Source of the DNA: Arachis hypogaea
Taxonomy: Eukaryota > Streptophyta > Magnoliopsida > Fabales > Fabaceae
NCBI RefSeq assembly: GCF_003086295.3
Contig: NC_092038.1
Span: 134,472,737 to 134,536,736, forward strand
Length of the DNA stretch: 64,000 nt
Direction: 5' to 3'
The first letter of the stretch is position 1, and each line of letters starts with the position of its first letter. Shown one piece after another: positions 1 through 9,454 of this stretch. The notes under the pieces are model-generated. The model ran no database searches. It worked only from the letters and a program-made list of their open reading frames with translations, and was not told where the DNA came from. The translations under genes were made by a program, and so were the position numbers.

Positions 1-93
1 CCTTTTTATACTCCTTTATTTTATTTTTAATTTTTTCGCTCTTTTTCTTTTTATTTTATTTTCTGGTCTTTCAATTTTTGTATGCTTCATTAT

Positions 94-330
94 TTATTTT
101 AGAATTTCTGCAAATTCTATCATTGCTTCATCACTTTTTTCTAGAGATTCTATTAATTTTTCTAACTCTTCAACTTCTCTTTTTAACTTGTCATAGATTA
201 TTTTTAGAGCCTTAAATGCTCTTTGATTTATTTCAGAGAACTGTAAATAATTCAAACGATTTTCTCTTTCAAAGAGCTCTTGTTTCTTATCTTGATAAGT
301 TACATATATTTCTTCTTTATTTATTGTCAT
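94..330 (-). CDS. Small coiled-coil viral ORF downstream of movement protein
   Basis: A 78-residue ORF rich in Lys and Glu with heptad-like spacing of Leu/Ile, predicted as one long helix or coiled coil. Its ATG overlaps the stop of the movement protein by four bases (ATGA on the minus strand at 327-330), the tight coupling usual for polycistronic pararetrovirus RNA. Caulimoviruses and soymoviruses have small accessory ORFs at this place, such as the aphid transmission factor, but I see no feature that assigns that role. The next viral ORF would lie beyond the left edge. Confidence 0.6.
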   Translation of the reverse strand: MTINKEEIYVTYQDKKQELFERENRLNYLQFSEINQRAFKALKIIYDKLKREVEELEKLIESLEKSDEAMIEFAEILK

Positions 331-1243
331 AATTTAGTATTTAGGGTTTCATTTAATTTTTCGACCTTTTTTGTTAATTCTTTTATTTCAGAATCTTCTT
401 CTTTAATCTTTAACTTAGATAAACTTAAGGGACTATTAATTTTAGATTCTCTTATTTGAAAATTTGATGAAACCAATTTTCCTGATGGTTCTTTTAGTAA
501 TAGAACTGAGTTTTCAATAGCTTTATATTTTGGTATTTCTGTTTTTACAATTTTCTGAAATAATTCATCGACATAAATTCTTTCTCTGTTTTTAAATATT
601 ATACTATGATGGCTATTTGTTAAAACATAATTTATTGCATATGTAATTGAAAATGGTTCATCATCTTGTTCCATTAAATTCTTTCTATGAAATTTATAAG
701 CCAAACTTACAGATCTTCCAAGATTTTCAGTTGATAAAGGTATAGCATATCCAAGATGGGCATTAAATTTAACATTTACGTTTGCCAAATTTCCATGAAC
801 AATTCCAATTATTTGATCTATTGGGTCATCAGTAATTCTTTTGTCACAAATTGCTAAACTTATTGGTGAATTAATTCCTTTCATATATGTAGATTTAATT
901 AAGACTTGTATAGTACTAATATGAATGCATCCAATTTTAGATCTTTTTGTTGATCCTTAATTTTCTCAATCTGTTTACTCAATTCTTCATTATTTATCAA
1001 AGCTATTTCAAGTTCTCCATTGGCAGATTTTATTTTTATAGGAGCTTCAAGTTGAATTTTTCCATAGTATATTATATTTTTTCTGTTAAAAACTTCTTTT
1101 AAAAGATTTTGTTTATTAAAATTTTCATTTGATTTGAGATTTAATTCTGTTTTTAGAACAGCCTGCTTTTCATTATCTAATAAAGCAGTTAATCTATAAT
1201 AATCAGATTCTTCTGTTAATTCTAAACTTTCTAAATAATTCAT
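327..1243 (-). pseudogene. Viral movement protein, broken by a frame offset
   Basis: Two ORFs together cover a 30K-superfamily cell-to-cell movement protein: the N-terminal part at 899-1243 (114 residues) and the C-terminal part at 327-884 (185 residues). The second begins near the family motif seen here as LAICDKRI and later contains LTNSHHSI, a strongly conserved caulimovirid movement-protein signature. The two frames are not the same (359 bases between their first positions), so a small indel near 885-930 separates them; the second frame is open across the junction. The C-terminus is a Lys/Glu-rich helix, the part that in caulimoviruses contacts the virion-associated protein. As it stands no full-length protein can be made without frameshifting. 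Membership is confident; loss of function is inferred. Confidence 0.8.
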
Positions 1244-1636
1244 AATTGAAAGACTAGAATGAAGATGTACCTTTTTGGAGAAAAACTTCCTTTATTCAAT
1301 ATATTTTACATAAGGGGTTTTTATCTCCAGAGGGGAGATTGTAGATACTAACTCCAGAGGGGAGTTTAGAACTATTTTTTCCTAAGGGGATTCTTCCTCA
1401 GACTATAGAATCGCCTCGGCAGCTTCCTCCTTGCTCTCCTAGCATATGAGTACTCTTAGCCTCATGCTTCCTATTGTCTGATGCCTTTACAATTGCCTAA
1501 GCAACCTATTTATAATAGTTGGGTTTGATGGACAATTCTCATCCTTACCCTTCTTATGACGTCATTGCTTACGTCATTGTTTGTTCTCTTTCACCAGCTA
1601 CATTGTTGGTGCTCTATGACCTAAGTGCTTACGTCA
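1244..1636 (-). promoter_or_regulatory. Viral intergenic region: 35S-like promoter, leader and poly(A) signal
   Basis: On the minus strand a TATA box TATAAATAG lies at 1514-1506. Upstream of it are two TGACG motifs in the arrangement TGACGTAAGCAATGACGTCA (1576-1557), very like the tandem as-1 element of the cauliflower mosaic virus 35S promoter, and a further TGACGTAAGCAC at 1636-1625 that abuts the end of the transactivator ORF. A start site would fall near 1480. An AATAAA lies at 1296-1291, about 185 nt further on, matching the arrangement in which the poly(A) signal sits inside the leader so the RNA is terminally redundant. The leader also has two copies of CTCCAGAGGGGAG (plus strand, near 1324 and 1352). 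No sequence like the initiator tRNA-Met primer site was seen. Confidence 0.75.
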
Positions 1637-2989
1637 CTATGCAATAATGTTGAGAGATGCTTCAGATGTGCTGTCCTCTTCTTTTATCATGTGACCGTCA
1701 GATGTATTGTCTTCTTCCTTCATCATGTGAGTTGATTCCGTTTCATTATTGCTTTCTTCAGATAATTCTGAGGCACATAGCTGGCACTTGTGGTCTTCTC
1801 TGTCTTTTATCAAATAGCAGAGATTCCTCTTTATCCCTTCAGGGAGCTTTTCTAAAAGTCCAGATAAGTTGTAGAATGCTGATTCAAATTCTACCAAGAG
1901 TCTCATCTCTCTTTCTTCAATTTCATTTCTTTTACTGGACACAAGCAGAGTATTTCTACTTTTATAATTAATCCTTGTGTGAGATTCCTTCGTTATTTTT
2001 TGAGTTCTTTCAAAGACCCTTGCTAATGTGCTGGCTAGCCTTCCTTCATGACTGTAAATTGTTAAATCTTGAATTTGATCAATTGGTTGAAAATTTCCTG
2101 GGAAAACGGACATGAATATTACTTGGTGTGCTGGAACCAAGCATTCTTCTTCTTCATTAAAAATAGGTTGACTGTTTGTAATTTTTAGGGATATATCCCT
2201 TGGATTTACATTGTCAATCATATTTTTAAATCTCTTTACTGCATCAACGAATCCTGCAGGAAACTCACTAATAATTTTTAGATCATTAAAAATTAAGATT
2301 GTATCAATTAATCCATACTGGAAAAACTGATAGGTGTCAGATGGGGAAGCATCTGGAAATATAACCAGCTTTGTTAGCTGTTCTTTGGCAACAGGATAAT
2401 ATCCCAAAATTGCCCTTTTTTCTTCAGTCCAATTCAGGACTATGTTAAGGGTTTCTCTGAGATTAGATCTACAAACCCTTTTCTTTTCCTTGATTTCAGC
2501 CCTTGTAGGAATGTTTCTTATTATCCCTGTTCTCTGGGTTTGAATTGGAGCTTTATCTGCTCTTTTTAGGGTTTGCTCTGGATGGAGAGCTTCATATTCC
2601 TTGAAGGATTTCTTTGCCTCTTCCAGTGTTAGGAACCCTCCTTTATGAATTATCTTTGACTGGTGTGTGAATGGTGCTGCTTTTTCCCAGGCATCATATA
2701 CTCCTTTCATGGGGCCATTATAAATTACATAATATTTTTTATCTTGGGTGGATTTTTTAATGATTTCAGCAATTGTTTTATTTTCTGAAATTTTTTCTTT
2801 ACCTGATTTGTCCACCATGCTTAGCTGGCTGAACTCTGATGTTTCTACTTGTTGTGTTGATTTCATTGCTTCGATGGCCTTCTTGAGGGATTGGATATGT
2901 GTCCTTATTTGCTGACAATGCTTGCATTTTTCGAGCTCTTGCTCATATTTTTGAATTTCTTGATCTAATGCGTTGTAGACGAACTCCAT
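1637..2989 (-). CDS. Viral transactivator/viroplasmin (inclusion-body protein, ORF VI type)
   Basis: The ORF encodes 450 residues. Residues about 85-135 contain the motif YYVIYNGPMKGVYDAW followed by a GGFLTLEEAKK stretch, the Cauli_VI domain shared with the N-terminal hybrid-binding domain of RNase H1. The rest is a long helical and beta region, followed by an acidic, Glu/Ser-rich tail with a CQLC pair. In the family this protein forms the viral factories and lets ribosomes reinitiate on polycistronic RNA. Its ATG overlaps the end of the polymerase ORF by 25 bases. No internal stop or shift is visible, so this part of the insert still codes. Confidence 0.88.
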   Translation of the reverse strand: MEFVYNALDQEIQKYEQELEKCKHCQQIRTHIQSLKKAIEAMKSTQQVETSEFSQLSMVDKSGKEKISENKTIAEIIKKSTQDKKYYVIYNGPMKGVYDAWEKAAPFTHQSKIIHKGGFLTLEEAKKSFKEYEALHPEQTLKRADKAPIQTQRTGIIRNIPTRAEIKEKKRVCRSNLRETLNIVLNWTEEKRAILGYYPVAKEQLTKLVIFPDASPSDTYQFFQYGLIDTILIFNDLKIISEFPAGFVDAVKRFKNMIDNVNPRDISLKITNSQPIFNEEEECLVPAHQVIFMSVFPGNFQPIDQIQDLTIYSHEGRLASTLARVFERTQKITKESHTRINYKSRNTLLVSSKRNEIEEREMRLLVEFESAFYNLSGLLEKLPEGIKRNLCYLIKDREDHKCQLCASELSEESNNETESTHMMKEEDNTSDGHMIKEEDSTSEASLNIIA

Positions 2990-4941
2990 TCTCTTGTTAA
3001 TGTATCTGCAATAACATTTTTGTCACCCTTAATATATTCAATTTTTATTGGATATTGTAACAAAAATAATTGCCATCTTACCAATCGTCCATGATTATAA
3101 TCAACTTTTAAATTATATCGTATGAAACCTGTTAGGTAGCTTGAATCTGTCCTTAATGTAAATTCTCTTGGTAGTAAATCAATTTTCCATTTCTTAAGAG
3201 ATTTAATTGCTGCTAGAGTTTCCTTTTCATGAGTGGTATATCTCTGTTCTGTTGGAGTAAAAGTCCCTGAAATATACATGCAAAGTAATTCCTTTAGGGA
3301 ATCTTTAGAATCTAGTGATTCTTTTCCTTGTTCCAAACTTTTTATAGCTTTCTTAGCTTTTAGACATCCTGACCAGGTTATGTCTGAAGCATCTGTTTCT
3401 ACTATTAAGTAGTCATTTTCTTCTGGAATATAAAGTTCTGGAAGTTTTTCACATAATTCTTTAATCCTTTGAATTTGCATACTATCTTTTTCATCCCATT
3501 TCCATTCTTTTTTAGTACTTATTTTTGGAAATAAGCTTTTAGTGTATTCTGTTATATTCTTTAAAAATCCTTGATCAGAAATATAATTTATACATCCTAA
3601 AAATTTTTGTAATTGTTTTCTATCTTCTATTTTATTAGGAAATAAATTTACCTTTTCTAGGACATTTGGTTGAAGTTTTAGCTTTCCTTGAGTAGATAGA
3701 ATTAATCCAAGAAACTCTATTTCTTGTTTTGCTATTCTTGCTTTCTTTTTGCTAAGAACTAATCCTTTTTCTTTACATCTTTCTAAAACTATTAATAATT
3801 TTTGAAGATGATCTTCTCTATCCTGTTTTGTAAAAATTAGTATATCATCAATATACACTAAAACAAATTCATTTAACTCTTTTAGATTTTCTTCCATAAA
3901 TCTTTGGTAAATACCTGGGGCTTGTTTTAATCCGAATGGTAATACATTCCATTCATAGAGTAACACACTTGTTGATTCTTTTGTTGGGCAAGTAAAAGCA
4001 GTTAATTTCTTTGTTTCTTCGTCTAAACGAAGCTGCCAATATCCTGATTTTGCATCAAGAGATGAAAACCAAGTTGCTCCTTTAATTTTTTCTAAAATAG
4101 AATCTTTTATTGGAAGTTTATGAGCATCACCAATAGTTGCTTCATTCATCTTCTTATAGTTAATAACCATTCTTCGTTTTCCCCTTTTAATTTCATTATT
4201 GTTTTCGACATAAAATGCTGGAGCCGCATGAGGACTTTTACTTAATCTTATAATTCCTTTTTCCAAAATATCTCTACATTCTAATGAAAACTCTTTCCTT
4301 TCTCTTGCGGAATAAGGAATTTTATTTGGAACATTTATCTCTTTTGTAGGATCTTTTAATTTAATACTTACTAATTCGTTATTTGTATTTTTAACATCTA
4401 AAGGATTTTCAGCACAAATTTCATCCAAAAGTTCTTCTATCTTTATTTCAAGACTATTTTTTGGGATATTTATCTGAAAGTATAAATTTAAATAACATGT
4501 CTCTAATATAGAAAATATTTTAAATTTTAAGATCTTATCTATAGTGGTAGTTGGTATTTTTATACGTTTTGATTTTTGATTTATTGAAGAATCGTGTGGT
4601 GCTTTTAAAACTATATATGTTAATTCTTGAATGAATGGATGATATAGCTTTAAAAAATTATTTCCTATGATAAAATCCATTCCAGAGTCTAACATATATA
4701 TAGATGGAACAATGAACCTATAATTTTGAATAAAAATTTCAACCATCTCTGCTTTTTGGTTAATTTTATGTATTGATTTGTCAGCTATTCTAACTCTTAA
4801 TGGTTTCTTTAATTTTTTCCAATCAAGTTTTATGTTTGAACTAGCAAAGCATTGCGTTGCTCCAGAATCTATGAAAGCATTTATAAACTTTTCTGTTATT
4901 TTTATAGTAATAAATGTAGCATTATTACTCAGTCTCTGAGT
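2965..4941 (-). CDS. Viral polymerase: aspartic protease, reverse transcriptase, RNase H
   Basis: The frame is open from 4941 to 2965. The protease active-site motif DSGAT lies at 4869-4855, the reverse-transcriptase box YIDD near 3857-3843, and RNase H motifs (ETDASD, then HEKETLAA, TDSS, and a terminal KGDKNVIADTLTR) follow. RT palm blocks such as WFSSLDAKSGYW and LPFGLKQAPG are intact. Oddity: a TAG at 4944-4942 closes the frame upstream, and the first in-frame ATG is at 4746, after the protease site. Either initiation is non-AUG, or the natural start has been lost, or the protein begins without the protease core. The ORF follows the coat frame with a short overlap and overlaps the transactivator ATG by 25 bases. 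Confidence 0.9.
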   Translation of the reverse strand, partial: TQRLSNNATFITIKITEKFINAFIDSGATQCFASSNIKLDWKKLKKPLRVRIADKSIHKINQKAEMVEIFIQNYRFIVPSIYMLDSGMDFIIGNNFLKLYHPFIQELTYIVLKAPHDSSINQKSKRIKIPTTTIDKILKFKIFSILETCYLNLYFQINIPKNSLEIKIEELLDEICAENPLDVKNTNNELVSIKLKDPTKEINVPNKIPYSARERKEFSLECRDILEKGIIRLSKSPHAAPAFYVENNNEIKRGKRRMVINYKKMNEATIGDAHKLPIKDSILEKIKGATWFSSLDAKSGYWQLRLDEETKKLTAFTCPTKESTSVLLYEWNVLPFGLKQAPGIYQRFMEENLKELNEFVLVYIDDILIFTKQDREDHLQKLLIVLERCKEKGLVLSKKKARIAKQEIEFLGLILSTQGKLKLQPNVLEKVNLFPNKIEDRKQLQKFLGCINYISDQGFLKNITEYTKSLFPKISTKKEWKWDEKDSMQIQRIKELCEKLPELYIPEENDYLIVETDASDITWSGCLKAKKAIKSLEQGKESLDSKDSLKELLCMYISGTFTPTEQRYTTHEKETLAAIKSLKKWKIDLLPREFTLRTDSSYLTGFIRYNLKVDYNHGRLVRWQLFLLQYPIKIEYIKGDKNVIADTLTREWSSSTTH

Positions 4942-6274
4942 CTATTTCCGAGACATATTCAAAAATATAGTCTAAGTTATCATCAGATTCTTCTAATGGT
5001 TCCATGAAACAGGACTTAGCAATTTCTATTTGTTTAGTAAGATCCTTTTTATCCTTCTTTTTCGGACATTCATTTGCATAGTGTCCTTCTTCTTGGCAAT
5101 ACCAACACTTACAATTTTCTTTTTTATTCGGGCAATAATCACTTTTTTGTCTTTTATTTTTATTGTTATTTCTTTTTCTAAAATACCTCTTTTTTCTCCA
5201 GTTTGGATAGTATTTTCTTTTTCTAAATTGATATTTTCTTTTTCTTTGAAAATTTTTATTAAGACCATATTTTTGAGGTATCTCTTCATTATCCTGACAG
5301 CAAATTCTAATTATATTTGCAAATCTTTTTTGAGTTGCTTCTTGCATACAATGTTCTTTTATTTCCTCTCTTATTGCAGAGGTTGCTCCACCAAAATTAT
5401 TTTCAATTGTTCCTCTATTTATCTCTCTTATAAATCTTCCCATAATAAATTCATTAGCAGGATATGGAAGTTTTGTTATATACATACTAAGATAATGATT
5501 TTTATCTTCTTCTTTTAATTTGTAATAATGTATTCTATATTCACATATATAAGACTCCACATTACATAGATCATATATCTGAATGTTAGCTAAATGATTT
5601 TTTGCTTCTTGATATTCTTTATTATAGACTTCTTGTTTATGATCTATAATATTTTTTCCAAAAAATTCTTTATATAGAATCATCATTATATATAATATCT
5701 TATCATAAGCTGTTGTTTTTGTTGCTAATTCTTCTATTATTTGGTTTTCTATTGATGTCATATAATCTCTTATAACTCCTTTAGTATGAAACCCTATGTA
5801 ATTCCAAATATCTCTTCCAGATAATTCATTAAGTTTTGGATTAGTAAAGGCTTCTAATAAGAAGGAATTCAACCAGTTTTTGAAAATTTCTTTTTCATTC
5901 TTTTTACAGTCTAAATCGAGCATTCTTTCTTCTTCCATTTCCTGGATTTTAGGAACGTATTTTGATGGTGTTTTTGTATATTTTGAATCTTTATTTATAA
6001 ATCCTTTTTTAAAAGCATAATTATCAAAACCTGTTTCCCATTTAAATTGAGATTGATTATCCCTAGATGTTCCAGCTTCATTTTTTACTTGTATTGGAAT
6101 TGCTGGTTCTTCGTCACTTGAATAATCTAGGATGTGTTCTTCATTTTCTATATTTTCAGAATTTACTAATTCTTCTTCTATCTGAAATCCCTGTTCCATA
6201 ATATTATTTTCTTGAGCCATTTTTAATTGTTTAAAAAGCATTGTAACTTCTTCTAATTTTTCTTCAATATTCAT
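4925..6274 (-). CDS. Viral coat protein with CCHC zinc knuckle
   Basis: The 449-residue ORF has the caulimovirid coat layout: an acidic N-terminal region, a central capsid core (residues about 125-310), a very basic Arg/Lys stretch (about 340-385) that would bind nucleic acid and act as a nuclear signal, a retroviral-type knuckle CWYCQEEGHYANEC at about 390-403 (C-x2-C-x4-H-x4-C), and an acidic C-terminal tail. No stop or frame break is visible. It follows the 124-residue ORF by about 40 bases. The gene carries a high A/T third-position bias, like the other viral ORFs. Confidence 0.9.
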   Translation of the reverse strand: MNIEEKLEEVTMLFKQLKMAQENNIMEQGFQIEEELVNSENIENEEHILDYSSDEEPAIPIQVKNEAGTSRDNQSQFKWETGFDNYAFKKGFINKDSKYTKTPSKYVPKIQEMEEERMLDLDCKKNEKEIFKNWLNSFLLEAFTNPKLNELSGRDIWNYIGFHTKGVIRDYMTSIENQIIEELATKTTAYDKILYIMMILYKEFFGKNIIDHKQEVYNKEYQEAKNHLANIQIYDLCNVESYICEYRIHYYKLKEEDKNHYLSMYITKLPYPANEFIMGRFIREINRGTIENNFGGATSAIREEIKEHCMQEATQKRFANIIRICCQDNEEIPQKYGLNKNFQRKRKYQFRKRKYYPNWRKKRYFRKRNNNKNKRQKSDYCPNKKENCKCWYCQEEGHYANECPKKKDKKDLTKQIEIAKSCFMEPLEESDDNLDYIFEYVSEIDSETE

Positions 6275-6314
6275 AATTTTAGTGGTGGTTTCACTTTTAA
6301 ATCTGTTATGTTGA

Positions 6315-6689
6315 TTATATTTTGAAATTTTTCTTCTTTGGGATTTTTTTTCCCTTATTTCTTTGAAATTTTATAGATACTAATATTTCTTCAAGCATAT
6401 CTACTATAGAATTTAATTGTGGGTTAAAAGTATGATAAAGATGTGGGGAATCATTTCCATGGTAACATTTCTTAGAAATTCCGTGTGAAAAATAAGTTTT
6501 TTCAGGTTTTTGAAGTCCTTCAATAAAACTTATAGTAAAATAAAGATTTTGAGAAAAATCATTTTGTATTGATTTTAAGAATTCGGTGTCATTACAGTTA
6601 ACATTAGTTAAAATCATTAATTTTTGATCTATTAATTTTGATAACTTAATTATTTCTTCTCTTAAATCTTCTAATTTACTTTTTTCCAT
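6315..6689 (-). CDS. Small virion-associated-like protein upstream of coat protein
   Basis: A 124-residue ORF with an N-terminal charged helix (residues 1-25, possible coiled coil) and a C-terminus made of basic residues (RNKGKKIPKKKNFKI). Position just before the coat gene, size and layout resemble the ORF III virion-associated protein of caulimoviruses, which has an N-terminal coiled coil and a basic DNA-binding C-terminus. Sequence similarity is not obvious, so the call rests on architecture and position. Its ATG (6689-6687) lies inside the left arm of the palindrome, so its first codons are also present inverted at 6876-6892. Confidence 0.55.
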   Translation of the reverse strand: MEKSKLEDLREEIIKLSKLIDQKLMILTNVNCNDTEFLKSIQNDFSQNLYFTISFIEGLQKPEKTYFSHGISKKCYHGNDSPHLYHTFNPQLNSIVDMLEEILVSIKFQRNKGKKIPKKKNFKI

Positions 6690-6892
6690 TAGGTGACGTT
6701 TTTCTTTGTAAAGAGCTACGGTTTTAAGTGAAAAGTGTGGCTTTAGAAAGTGTGGTTTAAGTAAACAAATCTTTAAATATGTACAGATTTAAAGATTTGT
6801 TTACTTAAACCACACTTTCTAAAGCCACACTTTTCACTTAAAACCGTAGCTCTTTACAAAGAAAAACGTCACCTAATGAAAAAAAGTAAATT
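6673..6892. repeat. 220-bp near-perfect palindrome at the end of the viral insert
   Basis: Bases 6673-6782 and 6783-6892 are inverted copies with no spacer. The centre is GTAC at 6781-6784, and by eye there are only about two mismatches (near 6779/6786 and near 6686/6879). The left arm starts inside the small virion-associated-like ORF, and the right arm repeats that segment backwards, then host-like AT-rich sequence begins. A single-stranded copy would fold into a hairpin of about 108 bp. Such a fold-back junction fits snap-back synthesis or strand switching during integration. It is not the shape of an ordinary terminal repeat. Confidence 0.93.
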
Positions 6893-9454
6893 ATATGCTA
6901 ACACTAATCCATATAATTTTCTTTTTTAAATTGAGCTTGTCTTAATCGATATTTTGAGATTTAATTCGAATTGAACGGGTGATTCATCTACTACATACAT
7001 TCAATAAATAAATAAACACTATATGCTAACACTACAATTACGTGTTAACATTTTTACTGTGCTAGAAAATTTAATCAGTTATATAATTACTGATCGCTAA
7101 CAAATTTAATAAGATACTTTGCTATTTAACAAATTTTTATTATTTTAAAAGGTCTCAAAAATCACTTTCATAAGACAAATTTATATTTTTATTACTTTCA
7201 ATAATATTATTCTTGATATGCATGTTTAACAAATAAGTTATAAATAAATTTTATTATAAGATAATTAAGTTAAAGATATTATTATAAAATAAATTAGTCT
7301 TCTTTTACAATGATACAAAGATTAATTTGAAGTAATTTTTGAAAATTTTTAGAATAATAAGTGTTTTTTAAGGATCAAAGTGTTTTATTTTTAATTTTTT
7401 AAAGATCACTTTGAATATTTAATAGTAATTTTAATATATTTTTGAAACACACATGCCATTTATATTAGCGCTTTTACCTTTTCATTTTTGAATGTGAATT
7501 TTTTTTATCAAAGTTTTTTTTTTGGTGACTTTTTATCAACGTGTTTTACATGTGATAAGTAGTATTCTTTATTGGTATTCAAAATGAATTTATATTATTA
7601 GTATTTTACATTTTTACTTAAACTAAAAAGCTTCAAAACCCCCGTCCCACCAAACAAACCTTTGGATTTGTAGTTTGATTAAGTAATCGACATTTAGCAA
7701 ACGAAAATCCCAACGAAATTTAAATTTTCATTTATCAAGTATAAAAATCACCTTAGGATATTATTTACCTTTTCAAATTAAAAAAGATTTTCACTAATTT
7801 GCCATTCAAAAATATTATGTATATATAAAAATAAATTATTATATATTTATGTACAAATATATATTTTTTTACACGTTTTTAATATGTTTTATATAATATA
7901 TATTTTATATGAATAATTGATTTTTTTTTAATATAAGCACCATGATTGTTTACTATTATTCTATTAAGGATAATATTAGGTAATTAATAATTTTTTTGAA
8001 TAATATGAATAACTATCAATTAAATTAAACTATACTACACTTTCAAATTATCCATCTAAATCTTACTATTAAAATAATCATCTACACATTTAATAAAATA
8101 AACATCCGATATACCTATTATTTATATTATTTAGTATTTTAATTGTTTACCTATATTTTTCTTTCTATTAAATATTAATATATATGTGGATTCATTCATT
8201 CATTAAAAGAAAAATACTGTCGCACAGGATTAGGAAAGCAGTGTTTTTTAAGTGTAGGACCGAGTCCAACCGAACAAATTTATAGAAGTGAACCAAAATG
8301 AAGATAATAATACCTACATATATGATATTTCTCTTTCATAATTAAATATAAGGTATTATATTTATGAACTGGAAATACTAGTAAGTGAATATTTTTAATA
8401 TAAAAGAATAAAAAATTAATTATGGTTAATTTAAATATAAACTTAAAAATATTAATTATCTAATATCTTTTTATCAATTATGATAGCTAGAGTCTAATGA
8501 ATGAGATTAACCTGGATTTGGTCATCTCGCCGAAGGCAAGCCACGTCATCATCCATCGTGGGTCCCACATTTCTCTCTCCTGCCCTACCTGCCCGCTCCT
8601 TTTCCCCTTCCCCTATATGCTCAACTTTTTTTTTTTTTTTTAAATTACTTCTAAGTTCTAAATCTTCCATTCTTCCACATTTCATTTTCAGACAGCTCCA
8701 AAAAAAAAGTCCCCCTTTCTTTTTTAATCAATTAAAGAATGACAGAGAGAATCCACATTTCTTTTAGAGCTTATTTTATTTACAACAACAATAATAATTA
8801 ATAAATAATATACCTATTATTATTATTATCTGATTTTTAATCTTCCAAGTTTTATTTTAATATTTATATTTATTATCTATCTATTGTTATTATTTTTATC
8901 TAGATTTCCATTTCAGCAATGTGTTGTGTGTTTGTTGGAGTTGAAGGTTGTGGTGTGCTGGGTCAGCTTGCAAAGCATAACAGAGCAACATAGGCGCATG
9001 ACACAACACACAAAACAAAAACCAAACTCTCCTAGTCCCCTGAGATTTCTGTTTTGTTTATGCTTATGTTTATGTTTTGTGGCTTTGGAGATAGCTTTCC
9101 GAGTTCAGCTAAGTTGCTGTGTTCTTTTTGGGCAAAAGGGTTGTTGCCATTAAACTCTATTCATTTCCCCAACTAGCTGATCAATCTAGGGTTAGGGGGA
9201 AGTTCTAATTTTTATTTGTTGGGTTCTTTGATCTGGCCCATGTGATCTGCCCCCCCCCCCCCCCCTTGTAATCTTCGTTCTAAATTTCCGGGATTTTGTT
9301 TTCCAGTAGTGAAGTTTTGATTTTTAGGTTTTGTTTGGGAATTCGTCATCTGGGTCTTGGGGGGTGGTGGCAGGTTGGGCATTGTGGTTTGGGGGCGTTT
9401 TGGGATTTTGGGTTTTGATGATTTGTGGGTTTGATTCTTTAGGGCTTGAGAGAG
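6893..9454. other. Intergenic region and upstream region of the kinase gene
   Basis: Very AT-rich sequence in which I see no gene up to about 8490. The 15-mer TATATGCTAACACTA occurs at 6892-6906 and again at 7020-7034, close to the viral boundary. From about 8500 the sequence becomes pyrimidine-rich with long T runs and then G/T-rich, as expected of promoter and 5' untranslated sequence of the kinase gene starting at 9455. A C17 homopolymer lies at 9250-9266. Short ORFs here are low-complexity and are not supported as genes. Confidence 0.5.

Larger units (their letters stand above)
1..6892 (-). mobile_element. Endogenous pararetrovirus (Caulimoviridae) insert, runs off left edge
   Basis: All large ORFs of this stretch lie on the minus strand in an order known from Caulimoviridae with separate ORFs: small virion-associated-like protein, coat protein with CCHC knuckle, protease/RT/RNase H, viroplasmin-transactivator, intergenic promoter, movement protein, small coiled-coil ORF. 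The order starts in the middle of a circular genome, as expected for an integrated, circularly permuted copy. Coat, polymerase and transactivator frames are long and free of internal stops; the movement protein has one frame break and the protease has no upstream in-frame ATG. A separate transactivator ORF excludes badna-, tungro- and petuvirus-like genomes and suggests a soymovirus/caulimovirus/solendovirus-like lineage; the genus is not resolved. The right boundary is the palindrome ending at 6892. Confidence 0.9.

Noticed and set aside
5030..5518. 162-residue plus-strand ORF in the viral region
   Set aside because: It is the antisense of the coat protein basic and zinc-knuckle region; the Phe/Ile-rich text mirrors Lys/Asn codons.
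8494..9153. Several short ORFs upstream of the kinase
   Set aside because: Pyrimidine-rich promoter and leader sequence; no conserved motif or splice support.
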